Of a DNA stretch of 64,000 bases, positions 44,539 through 53,894 are shown piece after piece; the stretch's first letter is position 1, and each line of letters starts with the position of its first letter. Source of the stretch: Sphingobium sp. Z007 (GTDB lineage Bacteria; Pseudomonadota; Alphaproteobacteria; Sphingomonadales; Sphingomonadaceae); assembly GCF_900013425.1 (NCBI RefSeq), contig NZ_FBXK01000003.1, positions 104,067 to 168,066 on the forward strand. Direction: 5' to 3'. The position numbers and the translations under genes are program-made. The notes under the pieces are model-generated. The model had not been told where the DNA came from. It ran no database searches and was given only the letters and a program-made list of their open reading frames with translations.

Positions 44539-45287
44539 CTGGTGTCGATCGCTTCCGCGCCCATTTCGAAGGGCACGACAGCCAGTATGTGCTGATCGGC
44601 GGCGCGGCCTGTGAGCTGCTCATGGATGAGGTCGGCCTCGACTTTCGGGCGACCAAGGATTTGGACATCGTCCTCATCGTCGAGGCTCTCGACGCGGCTT
44701 TCTCCGACCGATTTTGGGCCTTTGTCGAGGAAGGTGGCTATGAAATCCGGCAGCAAAGCGAAGGAAAGCGTGTCCTCTATCGGTTTCAGAATCCCGCGAA
44801 CAAGGAATTTCCCGCGATGCTCGAGCTGTTTTCGAGACAGCCGGAGGGTATCTCGCTCGCCGACGGTAGCCATCTCACGCCCCTGCCGATCGACGAGGAA
44901 GCTGCCAGCCTGTCGGCCATCCTGCTCGACGGCGCTTATTACGAGTTCCTCAAGTCGATGGTCCGCACGCTCGACGGCATCCCCGTTCTCGATGAGGCAG
45001 CCATCATCCCGTTCAAGGCACGCGCCTGGCTGGATCTGAGCCGGCGCCGTGACGAAGGCGAGAAGATTGACGAAAAGGACGTCCGCAAGCATCGCAATGA
45101 TGTCGCCCGGATGCTGCAGCTGCTGGCTGCCGACGCAAGCTATGCGCTGCCTTCGACCGTGCAGGAAGACATGGGCGCATTTGTCCGCGCTGTGCAAGTC
45201 CAGGAGGACTTCGATCCGAGGCAGTTCGACGTGAACATGACGCGTGATGTCGTCGTCGAGCGTCTGCGAGCCGCCTACCGCCTCTAA
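44532..45287 (+). CDS. AbiEii/AbiGii-like nucleotidyltransferase (putative toxin)
   Basis: 251 residues. Nucleotidyltransferase fold: 'YVLIGGAACELLMDE' (GG at 23-24) and 'RATKDLDIVLIVE' (metal-binding Asp43, Asp45). 'IIPFKARAWLDLSRRRDEGE' and 'DEKDVRKHRNDVARMLQLL' follow, as in AbiEii proteins. Such toxins add nucleotides to tRNA or other RNA and cause growth arrest during phage infection. Coupled to the regulator at 43513. Confidence 0.75.
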   Translation: MVTGVDRFRAHFEGHDSQYVLIGGAACELLMDEVGLDFRATKDLDIVLIVEALDAAFSDRFWAFVEEGGYEIRQQSEGKRVLYRFQNPANKEFPAMLELFSRQPEGISLADGSHLTPLPIDEEAASLSAILLDGAYYEFLKSMVRTLDGIPVLDEAAIIPFKARAWLDLSRRRDEGEKIDEKDVRKHRNDVARMLQLLAADASYALPSTVQEDMGAFVRAVQVQEDFDPRQFDVNMTRDVVVERLRAAYRL

Positions 45288-45306
45288 CGCAACCGGGGGA
45301 CCACTC

Positions 45307-45993
45307 GTGCCGGTCTACTTCATCCTTGAGGAAAACGACGCCGACTGGCGGATGAAAATCGGGCGCGCGACGAACCTTCGCGGGCGCCGGGGTGCGCTGC
45401 AGACTGGCAACTCTCGTCCGCTCAAGGTGGTAGGCTGGATCGATACAGCTAATGCCGGTGAGACCGAAAAGCGGCTTCATGCCAAATATGCGGATCGCAA
45501 CATTGCCCGGGATGGCGGAAGCACGGCCAGGGAATGGTTCTATCTCCAGCCCGCCGACATCCTCAATGATTTGCAACGCGCCGGCATCGAGGGGTTTGTC
45601 GAGAAGAATGCGGATGCCTTCGAGGTCGTCGGGCACGACCGCGACGGCGTGGCCGAATATCTGGGGGTTTGGGACTGGAGTAGCCTTGAGCTTGATGAAT
45701 GCTGCCCATTTTGCGGGTGCTTTTGCGGCATGCACTTTCAGGACGCCTCGCAGATGTATCATTGCATCAACTGCGACGAACTCACCAACTTCGAGAAACC
45801 CGATTTCGATAATGAAGAAGACTATCTTGTGTGGAACGCGGATCAGGAGCGTTTGAAGCTCATCAAGGCACGAAGGGACGCTGCGGGCCGACGAGTCCGG
45901 TCTGATCCCCTGCCCTACAGGAGTCGGGGTCTACAAGACCTTGCTCTTCACCGCCGCCGCAAGACCACCAAGGCTTCGGGCGTGACGGTGTAA
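45307..45993 (+). CDS. T5orf172/GIY-YIG-like protein with Cys cluster
   Basis: 228 residues from GTG 45307 (GGGGGA upstream). N-terminus 'VYFILEENDADWRMKIGRAT', 'NLRGRRGALQTGNSRPLKVV' and 'GETEKRLHAKYADRN' is the T5orf172 (Mug113-like) relative of GIY-YIG nucleases. A second region has 'ECCPFCGCFCGMHF' and 'YHCINCDELTN', a likely zinc site. DNA-processing or nuclease role is inferred only from fold. The 3' end overlaps the convergent gene by 46 bp. Confidence 0.65.
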   Translation: MPVYFILEENDADWRMKIGRATNLRGRRGALQTGNSRPLKVVGWIDTANAGETEKRLHAKYADRNIARDGGSTAREWFYLQPADILNDLQRAGIEGFVEKNADAFEVVGHDRDGVAEYLGVWDWSSLELDECCPFCGCFCGMHFQDASQMYHCINCDELTNFEKPDFDNEEDYLVWNADQERLKLIKARRDAAGRRVRSDPLPYRSRGLQDLALHRRRKTTKASGVTV

Positions 45994-46481
45994 ACCGCTT
46001 CGCGCTGCGCGCCGCGGTTTTGATGATCCACACGAAAACCCTGATAATGTCGCCGCAGCAGTCCGATCTTGCAAAGATCCGAGACTGCCCGGCTGACATT
46101 GCATCGGCCGGAGCGGCGCACCCGCTCACGAACCTTATCCTCAATGACGCGATCCGCCTCGTTGCGATCGGCAGGAAGCGCCTTGGCTTCGTCGAGCTCT
46201 GCACGGACCGCTTCTACCGTCAAGCGGCGGCGCGCGTCGCGTTGGGCCATTGGGACGAGCGCATCGCACAGCCAGTCCCTGACTGGCACGGCCCTGCCAT
46301 CGATAGTGACGTTGGGACCTGCACTTCCCCGCTCATCCGCAATCTCAGCGATCAGTTGGAGCAGCATGTAGCTGAACTTTGGGCGCGGCGACGCAGCCGC
46401 GATAACTGCCAGGAGCGCCGGGGTATCCATCCTCTTGCTGGGATTTGCCGCCGGTTCGAAGAGGTCTGCTTGATGGAACAT
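45948..46481 (-). CDS. 177-residue conserved protein, winged-helix-like C-terminus
   Basis: From ATG 46481. 'DTPALLAVIAAASPRPKFSY' and 'VRDWLCDALVPMAQRDARRR' begin the protein; 'NVSRAVSDLCKIGLLRRHYQ' and 'AVYTVTPEALVVLRRR' give a winged-helix ending. No catalytic motif. I do not recognise a named family; could be a regulator of the island. Converges with the T5orf172 gene. Confidence 0.55.
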   Translation of the reverse strand: MFHQADLFEPAANPSKRMDTPALLAVIAAASPRPKFSYMLLQLIAEIADERGSAGPNVTIDGRAVPVRDWLCDALVPMAQRDARRRLTVEAVRAELDEAKALPADRNEADRVIEDKVRERVRRSGRCNVSRAVSDLCKIGLLRRHYQGFRVDHQNRGAQREAVYTVTPEALVVLRRR

Positions 46482-46833
46482 AGCATGAATCTAGGCGACC
46501 TTCAGACGAATGTGAATCCCTAGAGTGGCTCGCGCATTCGTTTTTTGGGAGGCCTTTCGGCCGGACCGTCTGGACTCGCGACTGCTAGGCGGCAGCTAAC
46601 CGAGGGCGTCAAGATCAAGCTGCGCGACTTCCACTGATCGTGAAAGGCCGGCTGCTTGCGATTGTCGTTCAGCAGCACTGGGGCGTTGAAGAAGCGACAG
46701 AACGATCCGACGAGAAATCCTTGACCGCGTTGATCTCGCGAACGGCACCGGGGTTGAACTATCGTTCCTATCGTGACTTGCTTATTCCGCTGCTGTAACA
46801 GGATCGGACCATTCGTTCGATCGCGGGGTTCCC
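46482..46833. other. Promoter interval of the TrlF/STAND operon
   Basis: About 350 bp. No supported gene on either strand. It separates the minus-strand gene at 46481 from the TrlF gene and should hold the promoter of the latter. I see no convincing -35/-10 pair by eye. Confidence 0.35.
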
Positions 46834-49527
46834 TTGGCCGTAGATGCAGTGGCCGCGGAATCAAGCGGCGCAACTTTTTTTCGTGGCGATCTTCACATTC
46901 ACAGTCATGGCGCGTCGTACGACTGCCTTGATGCGACCGCCACGCCCGATGGCATCGTCGCGGTCGCCCAGGCCGAACGGATCGCGATCGTTGCGCTAGC
47001 GGACCACAACGACATACGAAACGTCCGCGCGGCTGTGGCAGCGGGTGAGCTGGTCGGCGTTTTCGTCGTCCCCGCAGTCGAACTGTCGACGCCCGAGGGG
47101 CACCTGTTGTGCTACGCGCCAACAGCCGATGCGCTTGAGCGTTTCTTCAATCGGTTGGACATCGCGGACCGGGGCACCAAGAATTGCCGCTGTCAGACCG
47201 GCGCGTTTCAGTGCCTGAACGAGATCGAAGCGGTAGGCGGTTTTGGGATCCTCGCGCATATCGATCTCGCCGGGGCTTTCGAGAGCAACGTTCCGAGATT
47301 TACTCCAGCGAAGATAGACCTCCTGTCGCATCGCGCGCTCGAAGGCTTCGAGGTGGCACGCGCGGACTGCGACATTTTCTACACCGACCGCGACACGAAT
47401 TCTGACCGCCGCAGCGCGGCACAGGTTCGGATCGACAGGTTGAAGCTGGGCTCGCAGCAATACCTGGCGCGTGTGCAAAACAGCGATTCCCATACGCTCA
47501 CCGCAGTGGGGCGCAATGCCCAAAACGACAGGCGCGTCACGCGGTACAAGATGGAAACGCCGAGCTTCGAGGGATTGCGGCTTGCTCTGCGCAGTGCGGA
47601 CACGCGCGTTCGCATGGAGGAAGGCCTGCCCTCGACCGTCCCAGTAGTGGAGGGAGTGGTCTTCCAGGGCGGATTTCTTGACGGCGAAGCGATTCGATTC
47701 AGCCCTAATCTGACATGCATCATCGGCGGGCGCGGCAGTGGCAAATCGACCGCCTTCGAGAGTGTCTGTCTTCTTGGCGGCGCGCCGGACCCCGACATCG
47801 ACGTTATCGATAGCGACGTGTGGCCTGACGTTCTGACCGTGGTCTATCGCGACGAGACGGGACACCAGCATGTCCTTGCGAGAAGCCGCGAAAGCGAGCT
47901 TGAGAATCTCGACGATCCGGTAACGGGAACGACCGTGTTTCCGGTCGAAAGCTATCGGCAGGGTGCGACCAACGACATCAGCAAGCGGGTCCATGGCGAC
48001 CCGCTTGCGCTACTCACCTTTCTTGATAAGCTTGTACCTGTCGAGGCGCCGATCGCCCACGAGGACGAAGTTCGGCAGAAGTTGAATGCGATCGCTCCGG
48101 AGATCGCGAAAGCGGCGGCAACGGTCGCCAAGATCCCGAATTATGAGCAGGAGCTCAAGCTCAAGACGGCCCAGCTGCAGCGTCTTCGCGACGATAAGGC
48201 CGAAGACATCATCAAGCTGCAGCAGAGGCTCGAGAGCGAGCGCCTAGCCCGGGCTACGATCGAGACAGCGCTCGGCAAGCTGACCGGCGCGGTGTCAAGC
48301 AGCGCAATCACGATCGTCACGGCCGACATCAGGGAAGCGACCGAAGACAAGTTGATCGAGCTCGGGCTGCCCGAAGCCACCAGGATCAAGACCGACACCG
48401 AAGCGTATGAGACTGCTGTTGATGGGTCGACAACCGCCTTGCGCACGACGACTACGAATTACGTCGCCGGTGTTCGCACCCAGATCACCGCGTGGAAGGC
48501 CAAGGAGAGCAGAACGGCCGACGAGATCGAGCAGAAGAAGCAGGAACTGCTCAAAGTCGGCATCCGCCTCGATATGCCCTTTATCCAAAAGACGGTTGCC
48601 GACGAGGCAAGGGCGCGTGAAAATCTGCGCATTGTGAAGACTTGGGTGCCAGAGCTGGCGCGCTTGCGAAAGGACCATGCTCAGCTCCTTGCGCAGCGCT
48701 GGGCGGCACGTAACAAGGTGGCGGGCCTGAGGACTGCTTTCGCGGTTCGCGCATCTGCAGCGCTGAAAAATACCCTGTCCGATCTCTCGGTGTCGCTCAA
48801 GTTTGATCCCGACGCGCTTTGCCCAACGGCGGAGCGCCTGATCAACGAGGTTATGAACTGGCGGACGCTCCAGCAACTCAAGGCAACTGCGCTGATCGGT
48901 GATCTGACCTTGCCGAAATTGCTCGATTGCGTCCGTCGGAAGGACATCAAGCCGATCGTCGCGCTCCGGGATGATAAACAGAAGCAGGTTTTTCTTCCCG
49001 CAGAGGCGAGCACGCTCCTCGAGCGGATTGCGGATCCAGAGCTTCTGGCGAAGCTTGAGGCGGTCGCCGTCCACGACCGGCCGCGATTGTCGGTCACAAA
49101 ACGGGTAGAGGGCCCGGGCGGCATCACCGCTTTCCAGCCGCGCGACTTCAAGCGACTTTCGCTTGGCCAGCAACAGTCGGTGCTGTTGGCCCTAATGCTC
49201 ACGAGCGAGAGCACTGCGCCGCTGATTGTGGACCAGCCTGAAGACAATCTCGACAGCGAGTTCATCTATAAGACCCTGGTTCCCGTCATCCGTGCGGCGA
49301 AGGAGAGACGCCAGGTCATCGTGGTAACTCACAACGCCAACATTGCGATTCTCGGCGATGCAGAGCTCGTCATTGCCCTCAAGGCGACCAACGATAAAGG
49401 GTCGATCGTCGCGCGTGGGTCGATCGATCACAAGCCAACGTGCGATCTTGCTTGCGATATTCTGGAGGGCTCGCGGGAAGCGTTCGAACGCCGTGCGGCG
49501 GTTTATGGAATCGCGTCCAAACGCTGA
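46834..49527 (+). CDS. TrlF-family PHP phosphoesterase-SMC-like ATPase
   Basis: 897 residues from TTG 46834 (GTG 46849 is the alternative). N-terminal PHP domain: 'RGDLHIHSHG' (19-26), 'ALADHND' (54-60), 'ILAHIDLAG', and 'NSDSHT' (216-221), all metal-ligand motifs. Then an SMC/RecN-like ATPase: Walker A 'GGRGSGKST' (298-306), a coiled-coil centre (about 370-640), ABC signature 'LSLGQQQS' and Walker B 'PLIVDQPEDNLDS' with D-loop, then 'VVTHNAN' H-motif. Fusion of a phosphoesterase to an SMC-like ATPase suggests nucleic acid sensing coupled to cleavage. It is 32 bp ahead of the STAND gene and probably co-transcribed. Confidence 0.85.
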   Translation: MAVDAVAAESSGATFFRGDLHIHSHGASYDCLDATATPDGIVAVAQAERIAIVALADHNDIRNVRAAVAAGELVGVFVVPAVELSTPEGHLLCYAPTADALERFFNRLDIADRGTKNCRCQTGAFQCLNEIEAVGGFGILAHIDLAGAFESNVPRFTPAKIDLLSHRALEGFEVARADCDIFYTDRDTNSDRRSAAQVRIDRLKLGSQQYLARVQNSDSHTLTAVGRNAQNDRRVTRYKMETPSFEGLRLALRSADTRVRMEEGLPSTVPVVEGVVFQGGFLDGEAIRFSPNLTCIIGGRGSGKSTAFESVCLLGGAPDPDIDVIDSDVWPDVLTVVYRDETGHQHVLARSRESELENLDDPVTGTTVFPVESYRQGATNDISKRVHGDPLALLTFLDKLVPVEAPIAHEDEVRQKLNAIAPEIAKAAATVAKIPNYEQELKLKTAQLQRLRDDKAEDIIKLQQRLESERLARATIETALGKLTGAVSSSAITIVTADIREATEDKLIELGLPEATRIKTDTEAYETAVDGSTTALRTTTTNYVAGVRTQITAWKAKESRTADEIEQKKQELLKVGIRLDMPFIQKTVADEARARENLRIVKTWVPELARLRKDHAQLLAQRWAARNKVAGLRTAFAVRASAALKNTLSDLSVSLKFDPDALCPTAERLINEVMNWRTLQQLKATALIGDLTLPKLLDCVRRKDIKPIVALRDDKQKQVFLPAEASTLLERIADPELLAKLEAVAVHDRPRLSVTKRVEGPGGITAFQPRDFKRLSLGQQQSVLLALMLTSESTAPLIVDQPEDNLDSEFIYKTLVPVIRAAKERRQVIVVTHNANIAILGDAELVIALKATNDKGSIVARGSIDHKPTCDLACDILEGSREAFERRAAVYGIASKR

Positions 49528-49559
49528 GCTGCAGTCCGGATCGACCGAACGGAGACGAG

Positions 49560-52415
49560 ATGGCAGAGGAGAGACAGGTCGAGGTTATCGACGAACGGCA
49601 GCTTGGCAGGATCGAGGCCGTCCATCGTGGCTTTCTCTACCAGCACCTCTACGCGTCGATTTGCCTCCTTATGGCTGGCGCGGCGCGCGTCCAACGGATC
49701 GTGGTAGAGGCAGACGAGGACGTTGAACTCGTTCTCTCCGACCGGCGCATCTACGTCCAGATCAAGAGCCGTGTCGGCGCGTTGGGACCTGCCGATGTTT
49801 CAGGGGCGCTTGACCGGTTCGACGAAATCCGCAAGCAGCACGCTGAAGGGGCACGGCCCGGCGGTGCCGTCTTCGTCATCGCTTCTAATGCGCCGCCCTC
49901 GAACGCGTTGCAGGAGAAAGTCGCCGGTTCTGATTGGCCGGAGGATGTGGCTCTGCACTGGCCGGATGGACCCGACCCGGCGGAGGCGTGCCTCCCTGTA
50001 CCGCCGAGGAGTGTCCCGAAGGCCGTCGCAGTCTGTTCGGCTTTGGCTGCGACGCTCCCCTTCGGTCTCCTTCGCCCGGAAACCCTGACCTGGAAGTTGG
50101 CAAGCATCGTCATGTTCGCGTCGGCTGGCGCGCCGCCGCGACAGGATCACAGCTTTTCTAGAGACGAACTGGCCGGGCTCTTCGAACAACTCTTCGTGCA
50201 GATGCAGGATTTTCCTGCTCCACCGCCCGTCTACCGTGCCCAGATTGATGAGCCGCCGCTGCTGGGGGAGGAAAAGGTACGGATCGTGTCTGGTCTGTCG
50301 GGCGCCGGAAAGACGGCTTGGGTGGCGGAAGCTGCGCTCCACGCGCCGCTTCCGGTGACCTATCTGGACGTAGTCGACACACCTGGTCCGGCGCTCGCCT
50401 CCGCAGTGGCTCGCGAGGTGGCCGGCAGGATGTTTGGACGGACCAGTGGAAAGCTGGGCGAAATCCTGCTGCCCGGCGCGAGTGGGCTCGATATGCTGGG
50501 CGCCCTGAGTGTTAAGCTCGGCGAAGAAGCGCTGCATGCTAATGTCGTGATCGACAACGCGCACCGCGTGCCGGCGAACGATCTGGAAGCGATCGTCGCC
50601 CGCGCACCAAATTTGCGCTTGCTTCTGTTATGCCAGCCAGGAAGCGACGTCGGGCTGCTTGAGAGCAGGTTCAACATCCGGGCAGAGACGCTCAGCGGCT
50701 GGGATGAAGATACGATCGCGTCGGCCGTCCAGGAGGCCGGGTGCCGTGCCGACTTTGGTGACTGCGAGAGACTTTCGAGGCTGACGGGCGGCCTACCCTT
50801 TTACGTGCTGAGTACGGCGATGGTGGCAGCTCGAGAGTATGAAGGCGCCGTCCGCGATTTCTGTGCCGATGTCGAGGCTCAGACTCACATTGCTGAGACC
50901 GCACAGGAGATCATTCTGAAGCGAGCGTTCGAAGGTCTGCCCCCGGCCGACCGGGAGACAGTTGCCGTGCTGAGCCTCGCAGATTTCGCGCTGTCGCGGG
51001 ACGAAGCGATCAGACTTATTCGACGCGCATGTGACCTTGATGCGAAGGCGGCTGCTGCGCGGTTGCGGGCGCTGCCCTCAACCGGAACGTTGGAGCTTTT
51101 CGGAAACGCAGGATTGAAGGTCCACGACGCCGTCCGAACGCTCGGCAAGGCCGACTTGGCGGCGTGCGGAGCCGAGTTCGAGCGGAAGGCAAGGGCAGCA
51201 CTGCGGGAGGTCGTGATCTTCTCGATCCGTGAGGACTGGAGCATCGCCAAGCTGGGGCTGCTCGTCCGCCTCTTCGGTCAGTTGGGGGATTCGCGCATCC
51301 TGGTCGAGTTCGCGACGGACGAACTGTTCCACGAAATGGGCGTCTGGCCTGAGATCGAGCCCTATCTGCACGTAATCGCCGCAGACGAAGAGGGCGATCC
51401 CGAGACACGTCTCTGGGCACTCGATGGTTTGGTGTTTAACGATCTTCGCGAAGGCAACCATGAAGCGGGTCGCGCGCGCGTCGACGCTATGCACGCTCTT
51501 CTAGAGGCGCACGATCTCGGGGGGGACGAATGGCTGGCTTGGGGCATGAAGCGCATGCTGCTCATGTCCATGGCTGGCGATGTCGACGGCGTTCATGAGA
51601 TGCTGGGACTTGTCGAGACGCGGCTGCCGGCGAAGGCTGAGCACCGCCGGATTTTCCGTTACAACCGCGCGCTAGCCTTCTTCAAACTGGAGCAGAACGA
51701 CTTAGCCATGAGCGAAGCCGCAGAGCTCGTCGAAGAATATTACAAGGAACTTGGCCTCACGCCGGCAGACGTTCTGGGCCGGAACGCGCCGGAACTTCGC
51801 CCGTTGCTTCCCAAGGGGAGAGATAACACCGACACCTTGAAGCATCTGGCCGATACGCTCGATCTCCTCGCTCAGGCTGCAGGCGAGATGAGCCAACGCT
51901 CCAGCATGGCGCGGATCCATGCCATGAAATTCTACGAGCTCGCGCACGCCTTTGAATCCTTCGTTCGCGTCGGCCAGGACCTCGTCGACGAGTTCGTTTG
52001 GGTGAATGACTTCATCGGCGCTCGGGAAATCATGGAGCGCAATATTTTCCCGACGCTCCAGGCGATCGGCTTGGTGTCGTACGTCCTACCTGTCCGTGCG
52101 CTCTATGCGGTCGTGCTGGCCTATTGCGATGATCACGAGGCAGCTGCGAATGAGGTCGCGTGGCTGATGCCATACGAAGAGGCGATGGCGCCAGAACATC
52201 GCAACGCTTTCCAGGATCAGAAGCAGATTATCAGCGATGTGCGGAGATTTGGCGGGCCGCTTCAGCGGCAGGTCTCGATCCCAGCGCCGCTACAAGCGCT
52301 TTTCGATCAGCGTCGCGGTGCACCCCGAGCGGTTGAGCCACGCAGAAAAATCGGACGAAACGAGCGCTGTCCCTGTGGGTCGGGTCGCAAGTACAAGCAA
52401 TGCCACGGGCGTTAG
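49560..52415 (+). CDS. Nuclease-STAND NTPase-SEC-C protein (putative defence effector)
   Basis: 951 residues from ATG 49560, with GGAGACGAG upstream. N-terminal PD-(D/E)xK-like segment resembling DUF4297: 'VHRGFLYQHLYASICLLM' then 'EADEDVELVLSD' and 'YVQIKSR' (Asp54, Gln67-x-Lys69). P-loop 'VSGLSGAGKTAWVA' (243-256), 'NVVIDNAHR' Walker B-like, 'FGDCERLSRLTGGLPFYVL' as in STAND NTPases. A helical repeat region (about 420-900) probably senses the trigger. The last 19 residues, 'RNERCPCGSGRKYKQCHGR', are a SEC-C zinc motif. Architecture fits a sensor that multimerises and cuts DNA on infection. Confidence 0.75.
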   Translation: MAEERQVEVIDERQLGRIEAVHRGFLYQHLYASICLLMAGAARVQRIVVEADEDVELVLSDRRIYVQIKSRVGALGPADVSGALDRFDEIRKQHAEGARPGGAVFVIASNAPPSNALQEKVAGSDWPEDVALHWPDGPDPAEACLPVPPRSVPKAVAVCSALAATLPFGLLRPETLTWKLASIVMFASAGAPPRQDHSFSRDELAGLFEQLFVQMQDFPAPPPVYRAQIDEPPLLGEEKVRIVSGLSGAGKTAWVAEAALHAPLPVTYLDVVDTPGPALASAVAREVAGRMFGRTSGKLGEILLPGASGLDMLGALSVKLGEEALHANVVIDNAHRVPANDLEAIVARAPNLRLLLLCQPGSDVGLLESRFNIRAETLSGWDEDTIASAVQEAGCRADFGDCERLSRLTGGLPFYVLSTAMVAAREYEGAVRDFCADVEAQTHIAETAQEIILKRAFEGLPPADRETVAVLSLADFALSRDEAIRLIRRACDLDAKAAAARLRALPSTGTLELFGNAGLKVHDAVRTLGKADLAACGAEFERKARAALREVVIFSIREDWSIAKLGLLVRLFGQLGDSRILVEFATDELFHEMGVWPEIEPYLHVIAADEEGDPETRLWALDGLVFNDLREGNHEAGRARVDAMHALLEAHDLGGDEWLAWGMKRMLLMSMAGDVDGVHEMLGLVETRLPAKAEHRRIFRYNRALAFFKLEQNDLAMSEAAELVEEYYKELGLTPADVLGRNAPELRPLLPKGRDNTDTLKHLADTLDLLAQAAGEMSQRSSMARIHAMKFYELAHAFESFVRVGQDLVDEFVWVNDFIGAREIMERNIFPTLQAIGLVSYVLPVRALYAVVLAYCDDHEAAANEVAWLMPYEEAMAPEHRNAFQDQKQIISDVRRFGGPLQRQVSIPAPLQALFDQRRGAPRAVEPRRKIGRNERCPCGSGRKYKQCHGR

Positions 52416-52710
52416 CGTCAGGGAAGGACTGGTTCGGTGGTGAGTGTGGGGTAGACCTACGCGCGTTCAGGCTCCGCCTTGGAAGTACGCGAAGATCCTC
52501 GCTCGCCGGGCCGGTCGGATCGAGCCAATCCGCCCGGAGGCCGCTTGGGAGTGGGATTATCTGGCGTTTGTGATACGCCGCCGGCCGCACGTTCATCATC
52601 GACGAGCTTACGAGCAGTCCGCGCGCTCGGTGTGATGTAAAGCACCCGCCCGAACGAAGTCGTCTCTTTCGAGGAGCGTAGGGCGATGACGGCATGGTAA
52701 CGGGGTGATC

Positions 52711-53331
52711 ATGGAATTCCCCGATCTCCGCTTCGCTGTCCGATCCGCGCCACTAGTCCTCTTCTGGCCTGCGAAGGACACACCGCTGGCACAGCTCCTA
52801 TTCGATAGGATCGAGGACTGGCGCGGCTTCATCGATGCGATGTCGCTCAATCCGCTGGTGCCGGCCATTGTGCGGCTCAAATTCCAGCGCGCGCTCAAGC
52901 TCTACTATCTGGCGTGGATCGATGGCGATCTGATCAAGGCGGGCGAATTGGTGGCCCTTACTGCGCTCGAGCTGGCGCTTAACGACCGGTACGGGGGGCA
53001 GGTACCCGGCAAGCCAAGAAAGAAGCTCAAGGCTGGACAAGCCCCCGGGCTCGCCGATGCGCCGCCACAACGATCATTCGAAGCATTGCTCAAGCATATG
53101 GTCGACGGCGACGGTCTGACCGATGCGGAGATACCCATGATCGTGCGATGCGGTGGGACGGCCGTAGGCCAGTTAATCGGAACGACGAAGCCTACGCTCG
53201 CGGATCGGCGTAATGCGCTGGCGCATGGCGATCCTTTTGACGGGCTTCCGACCAGTGGCCTTATCGAGCTGGTCCGCGACCTGATCGAGTTCGCCTATCG
53301 TGGCTATATTCGGGAGGCTCAGGCCAAGTAA
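52711..53331 (+). CDS. HEPN-like protein
   Basis: 206 residues from ATG 52711 (GTG 52705 adds two). All-helical; 'LKLYYLAWIDGDLIKAGELV' and 'ALELALNDRYGG' come early, and 'TLADRRNALAHGDPFDG' contains Arg167-x4-His172, the Rx4H RNase motif of HEPN proteins. HEPN domains are common toxins and RNases in defence loci. No MNT partner is adjacent, but it follows the STAND gene by 295 bp and may be an independent module. Confidence 0.6.
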   Translation: MEFPDLRFAVRSAPLVLFWPAKDTPLAQLLFDRIEDWRGFIDAMSLNPLVPAIVRLKFQRALKLYYLAWIDGDLIKAGELVALTALELALNDRYGGQVPGKPRKKLKAGQAPGLADAPPQRSFEALLKHMVDGDGLTDAEIPMIVRCGGTAVGQLIGTTKPTLADRRNALAHGDPFDGLPTSGLIELVRDLIEFAYRGYIREAQAK

Positions 53332-53341
53332 TTGTCATCAA

Positions 53342-53376
53342 TGACACTTTACCAAGCGTTTCTAGGTAAAGTGTCA
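53342..53376. repeat. 12-bp perfect inverted repeat
   Basis: TGACACTTTACC (53342-53353) and GGTAAAGTGTCA (53365-53376), 11-base loop. A short overlapping near-palindrome TGTCATCAATGACA (53333-53346) sits at its left. No U-run follows, so an operator for the GIY-YIG gene (ATG 53415) or a weak terminator of the HEPN gene are both possible. Confidence 0.7.
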
Positions 53377-53414
53377 CTGGTGGCAGCCAACGGCATCCCA
53401 AGAGAGAAAGTGAC

Positions 53415-53781
53415 ATGCACCCCAGGTTCCTCGCCGTCACCTCATCACTGGACGACAAGTTGAACGAGCTCCTGGCCTCCAAGCCGCTCGCCTTCGGACA
53501 ACTGCCGACCACCATGCCGCGCGCCGGGGTCTACCTTTTCACCGAAAATGAGAAGCACCTTTACGTGGGACGTTCGAACCGATTGAGGGATCGCTACTTT
53601 CTGCACTGCCGACCCGGCTCGCGCCAGAACCAAGCGTCGTTCGCTTACAAGCTCACGCGAGAGGGTTTGGGCATACAGGGCGCGTCCTATGTGGCGGGTC
53701 CGCAAACCCGATCCGGGCTCGCAGCGACCAGTTCGTTTGTTGAGGCATTCACGGCCGCGAAATTTCGTATCCAGCAGATGG
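53415..53781 (+). pseudogene. GIY-YIG nuclease-like gene truncated by IS21 copy 2
   Basis: From ATG 53415. 'MPRAGVYLFTENEKHLYVGR' and 'SNRLRDRYFLHC' form the GIY-YIG core (G-V-Y ... Y-V-G, Arg). Native sequence ends at 53781; the frame runs 23 more bases into the IS and stops at 53804. About 122 native residues are left, so a C-terminal domain may be lost. The element cut it in the same way as traD on the other side. Confidence 0.75.
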
Positions 53782-53894
53782 TGTTGATTTCCACTGAGAT
53801 GTGACCCGGGAGGGGCATAAATTTCCACTGAGAAGTGACCCATGTTCTGACCTTCCCCTGGCTGATTGCAGCGGGGGATCAAGGAGTGATCTAC

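Noticed and set aside
46996..47994. 332-codon minus-strand frame
   Set aside because: Antisense to the PHP and ATPase parts of the TrlF-type gene; no start signal or family resemblance.
48295..49265. Minus-strand frames over the TrlF gene C-terminal half
   Set aside because: Shadow frames; the plus strand encodes the ABC signature and Walker B.
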